In this document: positions 5,900 to 13,292 of the stretch, in pieces | How positions within the stretch are numbered: position 1 is the stretch's first letter | Layout of the letters: each line of letters begins with the position of its first letter | From: Chloroflexota bacterium | Lineage (GTDB): Bacteria; Chloroflexota; Anaerolineae; JACRMK01 | DNA length: 15,679 nt | NCBI GenBank assembly: GCA_016200765.1 | Contig: JACQEC010000242.1 | Coordinates: 1-15,679 of the forward strand | Reading direction: 5' to 3' | Notes under the pieces: model-generated | What the model was told of the DNA's origin: nothing | Seen by the model: the letters and a program-made list of their open reading frames with translations, nothing else | The model's database searches: none | Position numbers and translations under genes: made by a program

Positions 5900-6520
5900 A
5901 TGTTCCGTTTCATTCTGAATGCTCTTCGTCCCGCTTTTCTGCTTCAAAATGCCTTGCCCCTGCTGTTTGTAACCGGCCTGATGGCCGGGTTCACCAGCGT
6001 GGGCGCCGCCCTGTTCACCAGCACGACCTCCGTAGCCGCCAACTCGTTCACCACCGGCACGGTGGACATTGCCACCAGCCCCACCTCGGCCCTCGTCACC
6101 TTTACCAATATGGCGCCCGGTGACGTCATCACAGCCCCCGTAACCGTTTCCAATAACGGCACCCTGCAACTGCGCTACGCCATTACTTCCACCATCACTA
6201 ACGCCGACAGCAAGGGCCTCGGCGCGCAATTGCAGCTCACGATCAAGTCCGGCTTGACCACCGGCAACTGCGCCGCATTTGTCGGCGGCACCACCATCTA
6301 TGGGCCGGCCACGCTGGGCAGTCTGCCCGCCGGCACCAGCCTCAATCTGGTTGGCGACCCGACGACCGGCGCGCAGAGCGGTGACCGCACCCTGGTTGCC
6401 GCCGCCAACGAGGTGCTGTGCTTCCAGGTTTCATTGCCCCTGACCACCGGCAACGCCTTCCAAAACGCCACCTCCACCGCCACCTTTGCCTTCATCGCCG
6501 AGCAGACCGTCAACAACTAA
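5900..6520 (+). CDS. TasA/camelysin-like secreted protein with SipW-dependent signal
   Basis: The 206-residue product begins with a basic stretch and a hydrophobic segment (about 18-30), then GFTSVGAALFTSTTSVAANSF, the signal typical of TasA/CalY-type proteins cut by SipW peptidases; cleavage probably falls between residues 41 and 48. The mature part starts FTTGTVDI and is a beta-sandwich with MAPGDVITAPVTVSNNGTLQLRYAI, characteristic of the family. C124 and C174 could form a disulfide. Relatives form extracellular matrix fibres or surface proteins; fibre formation here is inferred. The start is fixed by AAGGGGGG five bases upstream. An in-frame extension to 5699 lies within the terminator region and is rejected. 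A leader of about 325 bases from P2 contains the riboswitch; the last 140 bases before the start show no further element I can name. The cognate peptidase gene follows. Confidence 0.9.
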   Translation: MFRFILNALRPAFLLQNALPLLFVTGLMAGFTSVGAALFTSTTSVAANSFTTGTVDIATSPTSALVTFTNMAPGDVITAPVTVSNNGTLQLRYAITSTITNADSKGLGAQLQLTIKSGLTTGNCAAFVGGTTIYGPATLGSLPAGTSLNLVGDPTTGAQSGDRTLVAAANEVLCFQVSLPLTTGNAFQNATSTATFAFIAEQTVNN

Positions 6521-6561
6521 CCCGGCCTCGCGCTGTTCGCCGCAGTTTTGGGCGTGAATGG

Positions 6562-6637
6562 GGAGCGCAGGCTTCAGCCGGATTGTATCGCGAACGCCTC
6601 ATGCGATAGTTCATCGTCCGGTTGAAGCCTGTGCTCC
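6562..6637. repeat. Hairpin repeat, copy 2 (GCAGGCTTCAGCCGG family)
   Basis: Arms 6562-6581 (GGAGCGCAGGCTTCAGCCGG) and 6618-6637 are complementary at 18 of 20; both differences become G-U pairs in one RNA strand. Inner arms TATCGC (6586-6591) and GCGATA (6603-6608) mirror copy 1. It lies between the TasA-like gene and the peptidase gene, so it would be a large hairpin within their common mRNA and could set different levels for the two. Confidence 0.72.
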
Positions 6638-6750
6638 AGAGACGATGCGCGCTGCTTTACGCCGCAGAGTTACGATCTACAACCTTCACTCCCGACCCTG
6701 GCGGCGCATTAACGACTCGCCGTCAGAACCTTCACCAGAAGGAACAATTT

Positions 6751-7326
6751 ATGTTCAACAAACCAGTAGCCATTCCCCAGAGCCAACCGGCGCCCATGGC
6801 AGGGCTCGCCTCGGCCTTCAAATTCGCAAGTTTCGCGCTGCGCGCCACCATCGTCGTGTTATCCACATTGCTATTTTTCGTCACCGCTGTGGTGACGCTC
6901 CCGATGGCCATGGGCAATCGCACGCTGGTGATCTTGAGCGGCAGTATGGCGCCAGCCATCGCCGAAGGCGCCGCGGTGGTTGTGCGGCCGGTGCCCACGC
7001 AAGAGTTGGAAGTCGGCGATGTCATCGCCTTCTTGCCCAGCGCAACCGCGCAAATCCCTATCGTACACCGCATTCTAAGTTTCCGGGACAAAGACGGTGT
7101 GCGCTTCTTTACCACCCAGGGTGACGCAAACCACACCGAAGACCGCGCAGAGGTCGCCTTGCCTCCGACAGCCTGGCGCGTCTGGTACAGCGTGCCGCTA
7201 GCCGGCTACGCCATTCAATTCGCGTCCAGCCCGCTCGGCACGCTCCTGCTGGTGGTCATACCGTCGCTGCTGTGGCTGTACCGCAAGGCCGGCGGCGCGG
7301 TCAGGCGACTGCGCGCCGCCCCTTAG
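6751..7326 (+). CDS. sipW: SipW-type (ER-type) signal peptidase I
   Basis: The 191-residue product has a membrane helix at about 32-52, then the catalytic SGSMAP at 63-68 with Ser65 as likely nucleophile. IVHRIL has His106 where ordinary bacterial type I peptidases have Lys, placing it in the Ser-His SipW/ER group. TTQGDANHTED (121-131) supplies the conserved acidic residues (Asp125/Asp131). A second membrane helix lies at about 161-177, followed by a basic tail. SipW enzymes process TasA/camelysin-type precursors, and the only such precursor in the window is the gene just upstream. ATG 6751 follows AGAAGGAACA; a longer frame to 6622 has no site and overlaps the hairpin repeat. The gap from the TasA-like gene is 230 bases, mostly that repeat. 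Confidence 0.92.
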   Translation: MFNKPVAIPQSQPAPMAGLASAFKFASFALRATIVVLSTLLFFVTAVVTLPMAMGNRTLVILSGSMAPAIAEGAAVVVRPVPTQELEVGDVIAFLPSATAQIPIVHRILSFRDKDGVRFFTTQGDANHTEDRAEVALPPTAWRVWYSVPLAGYAIQFASSPLGTLLLVVIPSLLWLYRKAGGAVRRLRAAP

Positions 7327-7387
7327 GCGTGCCCAGCGGACAGCCTATCGGTCGCCGCGGCCCCCGGTCGCTGTCACTCCGCGCCCC

Positions 7388-9520
7388 ATGAGAAAACTGC
7401 TGGATTGGCCTTTGGTTTGCCTGTTGGCGGTGGCCCTCAGCCTGCTGGCCGTACCCCAGATGGATTGGGGCCTGGCGCTGTCCGTCAGCCAGCAAACCCT
7501 GGGCGGCAACACCCTCACCACGCGCAATCTGGTCGCGCCCACCAACCTGACGGCCAGCGCGGCCGGGCATGACGTTCAGTTGGGCTGGACGGCAGGCCAA
7601 CAGGGCGACGGCTACTCGGTGCTGGGGGTCGCCAACGGCAACAACAGCGATTGCTCCGCCGCCGTCTTCGGCAGCATCGGCTCCACGGCCGGAACCTCCT
7701 TCACCGACAGCGGCCGGTTTTCCCCGCAAGGCAGTTATTTCTGCTATCAGGTCAAGACGACCTATGGCCCGTGGTCCAGCCAGCTAAGCAACCCCATCGC
7801 CGCTGGGCAGATTGGCTTCGTCGCCAATACCCTCACCATTCAGAACGACGGCGACCACTCGGCTTGCTCCGGCAGTGGCTCACAGCAATTTGGCCAGTCT
7901 GGCTTCCTCGATTGCGGCGATCAAGTCATCGTGGGCTTCAATCAGGCCGTTGATCCGGCCAGCGGCCCCACCTCCTCCCAAACCGTCTGCGCTGGCATGA
8001 ACCTGACGCTCGCCAGCACGACCGCCACGGGCAATTGCGAGACGGCCAGTTTCAAGGTGGGCAGTTTTACCAAAAGCCTCGTCACCGGGTCACAGGTCGT
8101 CGCGCACGCGCTCGGTGAAACGCCCAAGGCGCTCATCCTCTGGACCAGCAGCGATCTCAACGAGTCGTTTACGGGGAGTTTCATGCTCGCCTTCGGCGTC
8201 GGCGATGGGACGACGAGCAAAGCGATCTCCGCGGCCAGTCAGGACGCCGTGGGTACCTCTAACACCAGTAGCCGCATCGCCAACAAGGTCTTGACGATTG
8301 TGCAATGGGGACAGGTGCTCATCGCCGAAGCGGACTTGTCATCCGTGGACGCCACGAACTTCACGCTCAACTGGACGACAAACAACAATCAGGGGTACGT
8401 GATCCACTTCATAGCCATCGGCGGCTCCGCCGTCTCGGCCAAGGTGGTCGGCTGGACGATGCCGACCGCCACAGGCAACAAAGCCGTAACCGGTGTGGGG
8501 TTCAAGCCCGATCTGGTCATCCACTTTCACGCTAACGACACCTTTACGGCCAATCCGCCCACCAGTGTGGCAGGCGCCAGTCTGGGGGTTGGGGCGATGG
8601 AGGTGAATGGCAGCCAATGGGCCAATCACTTCCTCTCGCTGGACAATCAGGGCACCTCCAATACGCAGCGCGGACAGCAGACGAACGCCGCCATTCTCGC
8701 TTTCAATAGCAGCCTGTCCCTGACGAAGAAAGCATCGTTCGTGACGATGGACGCCGATGGCTTCACCGTCAACTTCAGCACCGCGAACGGCAACGCCAGC
8801 CAGGTGTTTTCGCTCGCCCTGAAAGGCGTCAAGGCCAAGGCGGGCAACTTTACGAAGAGTATCACGACGCCAACGGCCACCCAAGCCGTGACCGGCGCAG
8901 GTTTCCAGCCCCGCTTGCTCCTGCTCGCCAGTTTTCAGGACGTGACGCAAGCCAACCCGGTCGCTCATACCCGTCTGGGCTTTGGGGCTTCCGACACGAT
9001 TAACAAAGGGTCTGCCGCGCTGACCGACGCGGACGCTGCGGGCACCAGCATCGCCAAAAGCATTGACAAGACGAGCAAGGTCTTTGTCAAGGTCAACAAC
9101 AACACGCCCGCCGTTGACGCAGAGGCGAACCTGACCAGTCTGGACAGCGACGGCTTCACGCTCAATTGGACGACCAACGATGCGGTGGCGACCCAAATGA
9201 CGTATCTAGCCCTCGCGCCGCTGACCCTGCCCAATGAACTGCTCGTGCTGGGCCAGTTGAGCGGCGGCAGCGTCGGCGTCTGCAACTGCCGTTTCAACGC
9301 GGCCTACACGCTGGGCAACAGCAACAAAACGATGACCGTGACGATTGGCGCGCGCGTGACCGGCGCGAACTACCCCTCGGTCAGCAGCTCTGTGTGGAGT
9401 TTCTCGCCCACGACGATCATCACCAAAATGCTGTCCAGCACAGGCGCATTTCACATCTGCGACAACAACAGCGCCAGCGGCAACTGCCTGCCCGCCACGA
9501 GCGGCCCGCAATCCCCCTAG
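7388..9520 (+). CDS. Secreted 710-aa surface protein: FN3-like, split Ig-like and three tandem repeats
   Basis: A hydrophobic signal segment (about 8-31) is followed by an FN3-like domain (about 50-137, APTNLTASAAGHDVQLGW). An Ig-like half-domain follows (about 142-221, GDQVIVGFNQAVDP to CAGMNLTLAS). Three repeats of about 125-130 residues come next (about 222-346, 350-480 and 483-612); each opens like VTGVGFKPDLVIHF and ends like DGFTLNWTTND...YLALA. They recall phage-tail-associated and environmental repeat domains, without a firm family. A second Ig-like half follows (about 613-706, ELLVLGQLSGG to AFHICDNNSASGNC). Many Cys lie outside the repeats and none inside, suggesting disulfides in the Ig-like part. 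There is no sortase motif or C-terminal membrane anchor. It starts 61 bases after the peptidase, probably in the same operon, with no clear Shine-Dalgarno. A matrix or adhesin role is inferred from context. Confidence 0.82.
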   Translation: MRKLLDWPLVCLLAVALSLLAVPQMDWGLALSVSQQTLGGNTLTTRNLVAPTNLTASAAGHDVQLGWTAGQQGDGYSVLGVANGNNSDCSAAVFGSIGSTAGTSFTDSGRFSPQGSYFCYQVKTTYGPWSSQLSNPIAAGQIGFVANTLTIQNDGDHSACSGSGSQQFGQSGFLDCGDQVIVGFNQAVDPASGPTSSQTVCAGMNLTLASTTATGNCETASFKVGSFTKSLVTGSQVVAHALGETPKALILWTSSDLNESFTGSFMLAFGVGDGTTSKAISAASQDAVGTSNTSSRIANKVLTIVQWGQVLIAEADLSSVDATNFTLNWTTNNNQGYVIHFIAIGGSAVSAKVVGWTMPTATGNKAVTGVGFKPDLVIHFHANDTFTANPPTSVAGASLGVGAMEVNGSQWANHFLSLDNQGTSNTQRGQQTNAAILAFNSSLSLTKKASFVTMDADGFTVNFSTANGNASQVFSLALKGVKAKAGNFTKSITTPTATQAVTGAGFQPRLLLLASFQDVTQANPVAHTRLGFGASDTINKGSAALTDADAAGTSIAKSIDKTSKVFVKVNNNTPAVDAEANLTSLDSDGFTLNWTTNDAVATQMTYLALAPLTLPNELLVLGQLSGGSVGVCNCRFNAAYTLGNSNKTMTVTIGARVTGANYPSVSSSVWSFSPTTIITKMLSSTGAFHICDNNSASGNCLPATSGPQSP

Positions 9521-12500
9521 GCTCTCGCCATCTCCGCTTCGAGCTGCTCCAGGCGCGACTGCTTCATGCTGTAATACTTGGCGTCGGGGTGATGCACTAC
9601 CAGCGCCGCGGTGGACTGCTCCGGCACCAACTGGAACGCCGAAGTCAACGAGACGCCGATGGCCTCCGTTTGCGGCAGTAGGCTGAAGGCAAGCCCATGT
9701 TGTGACAAGTCCGGGCACGCCGGATAGCCCCACGAGTAGCGTTTGCCGCGCTCCGGCTCTAGCCCTAGCTCGCGCCGGACGTGCTGATGAACATACTCGG
9801 CTGTCGCTTCGGCGGCCTCGACGCTCAAGCCGTGAACGAAGTAGGCCTCGCTGTAGTCGCCGCGCGCTTGCAGTTCATCAAACTTCGCGCCGGCGGCAGA
9901 ACCGACGGTCACCACCTGAAACGCGGCCACGTCCATCACGCCCGACCCAACCGGCGCGAAATAGTCGGCGAGGCACAGCCGTTCGTACTCGCTCTGGCGT
10001 GGGAACAGGAAGCGCGCCAGCGCGCGGCGCGGCTGATGGCCGTTGGAAGCGAGTTCCGCCGGGTCGTAAATAATGAGCGTGTCGCCATCCGACTGGGCCG
10101 GGAAGTAGCCATAAACCGCCTGCGGCTCCAGCCACCTTGACTTGATCGCCTCGCGCTTCATGCGCTCCAGCCGCGCCTCGAAGTCGGCTTTCAGCCGCAC
10201 CCATTCGTCGCCGTGCGCGTTCTTCGCGCCCCACTGCAAGCGGTACAATTCGTTGAGGTCGAGCTGCTTCAGCACGATCTCAAGCGGCATCGCCCGGATG
10301 ACCCGCGCTCCCCAGAACGGCGGGCGCGGAATCGCAGCAGACGGCAGACGGGCAGCAGACGGCTGTGCGACGGGCGAAGCCGGGCGCGGAGCGCCGGCGG
10401 GAAGAGGCCGGGCGCTCAACTCCGCTTCGGCCTCCGCGCGGTTGCGCCCGACCAACTCGCCGCGCTCGCGCGGGTCAATCAGCCGCCCCACCACGTCGAG
10501 GCCCTCGAAGGCGTCCTTGCAGTAAAATACGCCCGGCGCATAGGGCGCGCCTGACTCGGTAAACAGGATGCGCCGTCCAAACTTGCGGTTGATGGCCGCG
10601 CCGCCGATTAGCACCGGAAACGACAGTTGGCGCCGCTGGAGCTCGTTCACAATCAGCGGCATCTGCTTCGACGTGGAAACCAACAGCGCGCTCAAGCCGA
10701 TCGCGGTCGCGCCCACCTCGACCGCCTTATCAATGATCACATTGGCTGGCACCTGCTTGCCGAGGTCGAAGACCGTAAACCCGTTGTTGGACAGGATCGT
10801 GTTGACGAGGCTCTTGCCGATGTCGTGCACGTCGCCGTAGACCGTCGCCAGCACGACCTTGCCTTTGGTCGTCCCCTCTTTGCGGTCAAGATACTTCTCA
10901 AGGTGCGCCACAGCCTTTTTCATCACCTCCGCCGACTGAAGCACAAACGGCAGAATCAGTTCGCCCGCGCCGAATTTGTCGCCGACTTCCTTCATGGCCG
11001 GCAGCAGCACGTGGTTCAGCGTCCAGATAGCGCTGTCGTTGCGGTTGGGGCCTTGCGCGGCGATGCACATGTCAATCAGCGGCTCGATGCCTTCTTTCTT
11101 GCGATGCAAAATCATCCAGTGGATCTTCTGCTCGACGCTCATGCCGGCGGTCGGGTCCTCGATGGTCTTGCCCACCGCCGCGCCCTTCACCTGCTCAAAG
11201 TGCTGGATGAAGCGGGCTAGCGCGTCGGGCGCGCGGTTGTAGATCAGGTCGTCGCACAGCGCGCGCACCGACGGTTCCACTTCGGCGTAGGGCGTGATGT
11301 CTTTCGGGTGCACCAGCGCCATATCCAGCCCGGCTTCCACGCAGTGGTAGAGGAACACGCTGTTGAGCGCGGCGCGCGCCGCCGGAGTCAGGCCAAATGA
11401 AACATTGCTCACACCGAGCGAGGTCAGCACGCCGGGCAGGTTCGCCTTGATTTGACGGATGCCCTCCATCGTCTCGACGGCTGAAGACGCCATCTCCGGG
11501 TCACCGGTCGCCAGTGTGAACGTCAGTGTGTCATAGATCAGGGATTCCGGGCTAAGGCCGTACTCATTCACCGCGATTTCATAGATGCGCCGGGCAACTT
11601 CGCACTTCGTGGCCGCCGTTTTCGCCATGCCCTTCTCGTCAATCGTCAGCGCGATAACCGCCGCGCCGTGCGCCACAGCCAGCGGCAGCACCGCGTCACA
11701 GCGCTCGCGCCCGCGCTCCAGATTGATCGAGTTGATAATCGCCCGCCCCGGATACATCTCCAGCGCCGCCTTGATAACATCCGCCTCGGTCGAGTCAATC
11801 ACCAGCGGCGTCTCGACGCTCATCTGCAATTTCTTCACGACCTTGCGCATCTGCTCGGCTTCGTCGCCGCGCTCGGTGAGCGCCACGCACACATCCAGCG
11901 CGTGCGCGCCGCCCTCAACCTGCTCGCGCGCCACGGACAGGATGCCATCATAATCGTCGTCGAGCAGTAACTGCTTGACCTTGCGACTGCCCTGCGAGTT
12001 GACGCGCTCGCCGACGATCAGGGGACGCGGGTCTTGGTGCATTGGAATGGCGCGCATCGCCGACGACAATTGCGGCGCGGCGTCTATCTCACGTGCGCGC
12101 GGCTTGCGCGTTGTCGCGCCGGTACGCGCACATTGCGCGACAATCGCGCGAATGTGGTCGGGCGTCGTGCCGCAGCAGCCGCCGACGACATTCACCCCAT
12201 AGTCCACTACAAACTCGCGCAGTATCTCGGCAATCGGCGTCGGTTGCATCGGATAGACTTCGCGCCCCTCGACGTTGAGCGGCAAGCCGGCGTTGGGGAT
12301 GACCGAAATCGGCTTGCGCGCGTGCTGGGTCAAATAGCGCACCGGCTCGCGCATGTAGTCTGGACCGGTCGAGCAGTTGAGGCCAACCACGTCCACCACC
12401 GGCAGCGATTCGAGCGTAGCCAGCGCGGCGGCGACGTCGGTGCCGAGCAACATGCGCCCACTCGTGTCCAGCGTGACCTGCGCTTGAATGGGCAGGCGCA

Positions 12501-13086
12501 CGCCCGTTTCCTCGAAGGCACGCCATGCGCCATGAACCACCGCCTTCGTCTCAAGGATGTCCTGCTGGGTCTCGATGATGATCAGGTCGGCGCCGCCGAG
12601 AATCAGTCCGGTCGCCTGCTCGCGGAACACGTCAACCAGTTCCGCAAATGTGACCTTGCCCAGCGACGGGTCATCGGACGAGGGCAACAGCCCCGACGGG
12701 CCGATTGAGCCAGCCACCAAACGGGGCAAGCCGCTCTCGCGGGTGAAGCGGTCACACACGCGGCGCGCGAGAGCCGCGCCGGCGCGGTTCATTTCGATAA
12801 TCCGCTCCTGCAGGCCGTACTCCCGCATCGTAATGCGGTTGGCGCGGAACGTATTGGTCTCGACGACCTCCGCGCCGGCGCGCAGGAACGAGGCGTGCAC
12901 GTCTTCAATCACGTGCGGCGCGCTCAACACCAGATGGTCAACACAGCCCATCAACCGCTCGCCGCCGTAATCCTGCGCCGTCAAGTTCTTGGCGAGCAGC
13001 GTCACGCCCATCGAACCGTCGAAGACGACGATGTGGTCGGCGACGGCGTCAAGGTAGCGGCGATTGGTATGTGGCAATAGTCTCAA
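9517..13086 (-). CDS. metH: Cobalamin-dependent methionine synthase MetH
   Basis: The product transfers a methyl group from methyltetrahydrofolate through cobalamin to homocysteine. All four modules are present in 1189 residues (E. coli MetH has 1227). The homocysteine domain (about 15-320) has zinc ligands Cys238 in GLNCSTGP and Cys304-Cys305 in GGCCGTTP. The pterin domain (about 352-620) includes VGERVNSQGSRK. The B12 cap and binding domain (about 645-870) has DVHDIGKS at 752-759, with His754 as the cobalt ligand. A Pro/Ala-rich linker (about 892-922) leads to the reactivation domain (about 925-1180) with the SAM motif RYSWGYPACP (1116-1125). I chose the TTG start because GGAGG (13092-13096) lies five bases upstream; a second TTG four codons in is too far. 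Expression is controlled by the SAM riboswitch upstream. Its stop overlaps that of the converging 710-residue gene. Confidence 0.97.
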   Translation of the reverse strand: MRLLPHTNRRYLDAVADHIVVFDGSMGVTLLAKNLTAQDYGGERLMGCVDHLVLSAPHVIEDVHASFLRAGAEVVETNTFRANRITMREYGLQERIIEMNRAGAALARRVCDRFTRESGLPRLVAGSIGPSGLLPSSDDPSLGKVTFAELVDVFREQATGLILGGADLIIIETQQDILETKAVVHGAWRAFEETGVRLPIQAQVTLDTSGRMLLGTDVAAALATLESLPVVDVVGLNCSTGPDYMREPVRYLTQHARKPISVIPNAGLPLNVEGREVYPMQPTPIAEILREFVVDYGVNVVGGCCGTTPDHIRAIVAQCARTGATTRKPRAREIDAAPQLSSAMRAIPMHQDPRPLIVGERVNSQGSRKVKQLLLDDDYDGILSVAREQVEGGAHALDVCVALTERGDEAEQMRKVVKKLQMSVETPLVIDSTEADVIKAALEMYPGRAIINSINLERGRERCDAVLPLAVAHGAAVIALTIDEKGMAKTAATKCEVARRIYEIAVNEYGLSPESLIYDTLTFTLATGDPEMASSAVETMEGIRQIKANLPGVLTSLGVSNVSFGLTPAARAALNSVFLYHCVEAGLDMALVHPKDITPYAEVEPSVRALCDDLIYNRAPDALARFIQHFEQVKGAAVGKTIEDPTAGMSVEQKIHWMILHRKKEGIEPLIDMCIAAQGPNRNDSAIWTLNHVLLPAMKEVGDKFGAGELILPFVLQSAEVMKKAVAHLEKYLDRKEGTTKGKVVLATVYGDVHDIGKSLVNTILSNNGFTVFDLGKQVPANVIIDKAVEVGATAIGLSALLVSTSKQMPLIVNELQRRQLSFPVLIGGAAINRKFGRRILFTESGAPYAPGVFYCKDAFEGLDVVGRLIDPRERGELVGRNRAEAEAELSARPLPAGAPRPASPVAQPSAARLPSAAIPRPPFWGARVIRAMPLEIVLKQLDLNELYRLQWGAKNAHGDEWVRLKADFEARLERMKREAIKSRWLEPQAVYGYFPAQSDGDTLIIYDPAELASNGHQPRRALARFLFPRQSEYERLCLADYFAPVGSGVMDVAAFQVVTVGSAAGAKFDELQARGDYSEAYFVHGLSVEAAEATAEYVHQHVRRELGLEPERGKRYSWGYPACPDLSQHGLAFSLLPQTEAIGVSLTSAFQLVPEQSTAALVVHHPDAKYYSMKQSRLEQLEAEMARA

Positions 13087-13091
13087 AACTT

Positions 13092-13096
13092 CCTCC
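13092..13096 (-). promoter_or_regulatory. Ribosome binding site selecting the TTG start of metH
   Basis: GGAGG on the minus strand is followed by five bases and TTG (13086-13084). No ATG or GTG lies at a suitable distance, so a TTG start is the simplest reading. Confidence 0.7.
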
Positions 13097-13126
13097 GGTA
13101 AAACAACCGCGCCCGGCCTCGGCGCA

Positions 13127-13154
13127 ATAAAAACGCCTCTTCGGAAGAAGAGGC
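13127..13154 (-). terminator. S-box terminator upstream of metH
   Basis: On the minus strand GCCTCTTC, loop TTCC, GAAGAGGC form a perfect 8-bp stem (13154-13135), followed by GTTTTTATT. This is the expression platform of the SAM riboswitch. The 5' arm plus loop (13152-13143, CTCTTCTTCC) can pair at 9 of 10 positions with GGAAGATGAG (13186-13177), the 3' side of aptamer P1, giving the antiterminator. Confidence 0.92.
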
Positions 13155-13176
13155 TTGCTCAGCGCAACGGCACAGG

Positions 13177-13274
13177 CTCATCTTCCAGAATTAACTCTGT
13201 CGGAATTGGCACCAGACTCTGATGAGTGGTTGCCGAGGCTTCACAGGGCCGATCCCTCCGCCTCTCTGGATGAG
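13177..13274 (-). ncRNA. SAM-I (S-box) riboswitch controlling metH
   Basis: The minus strand shows the S-box signature in order: CTCATCCAGAGAGG, GGAGGGAT, GGCCC, TGAAGCC, CGGCAACC, GGTGCCAATTCC, GACAG and GGAAGATGAG. P1 pairs CTCATC (13274-13269) with GATGAG (13182-13177). SAM binding stabilises P1, frees the terminator and turns metH off; low SAM allows the antiterminator. This closes a loop, because MetH makes methionine, the precursor of SAM. A possible -10 (TATAGT, 13304-13299) lies in the 3' end of the upstream gene, with no clear -35, so transcripts may also read in from upstream. Confidence 0.97.
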
Positions 13275-13292
13275 TGCGAATTGATAGTTCGC

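Noticed and set aside
8339..9196. 285-codon minus-strand frame opposite the 710-residue protein gene
   Set aside because: Antisense shadow without a start signal; the plus strand encodes three recognisable protein repeats here.
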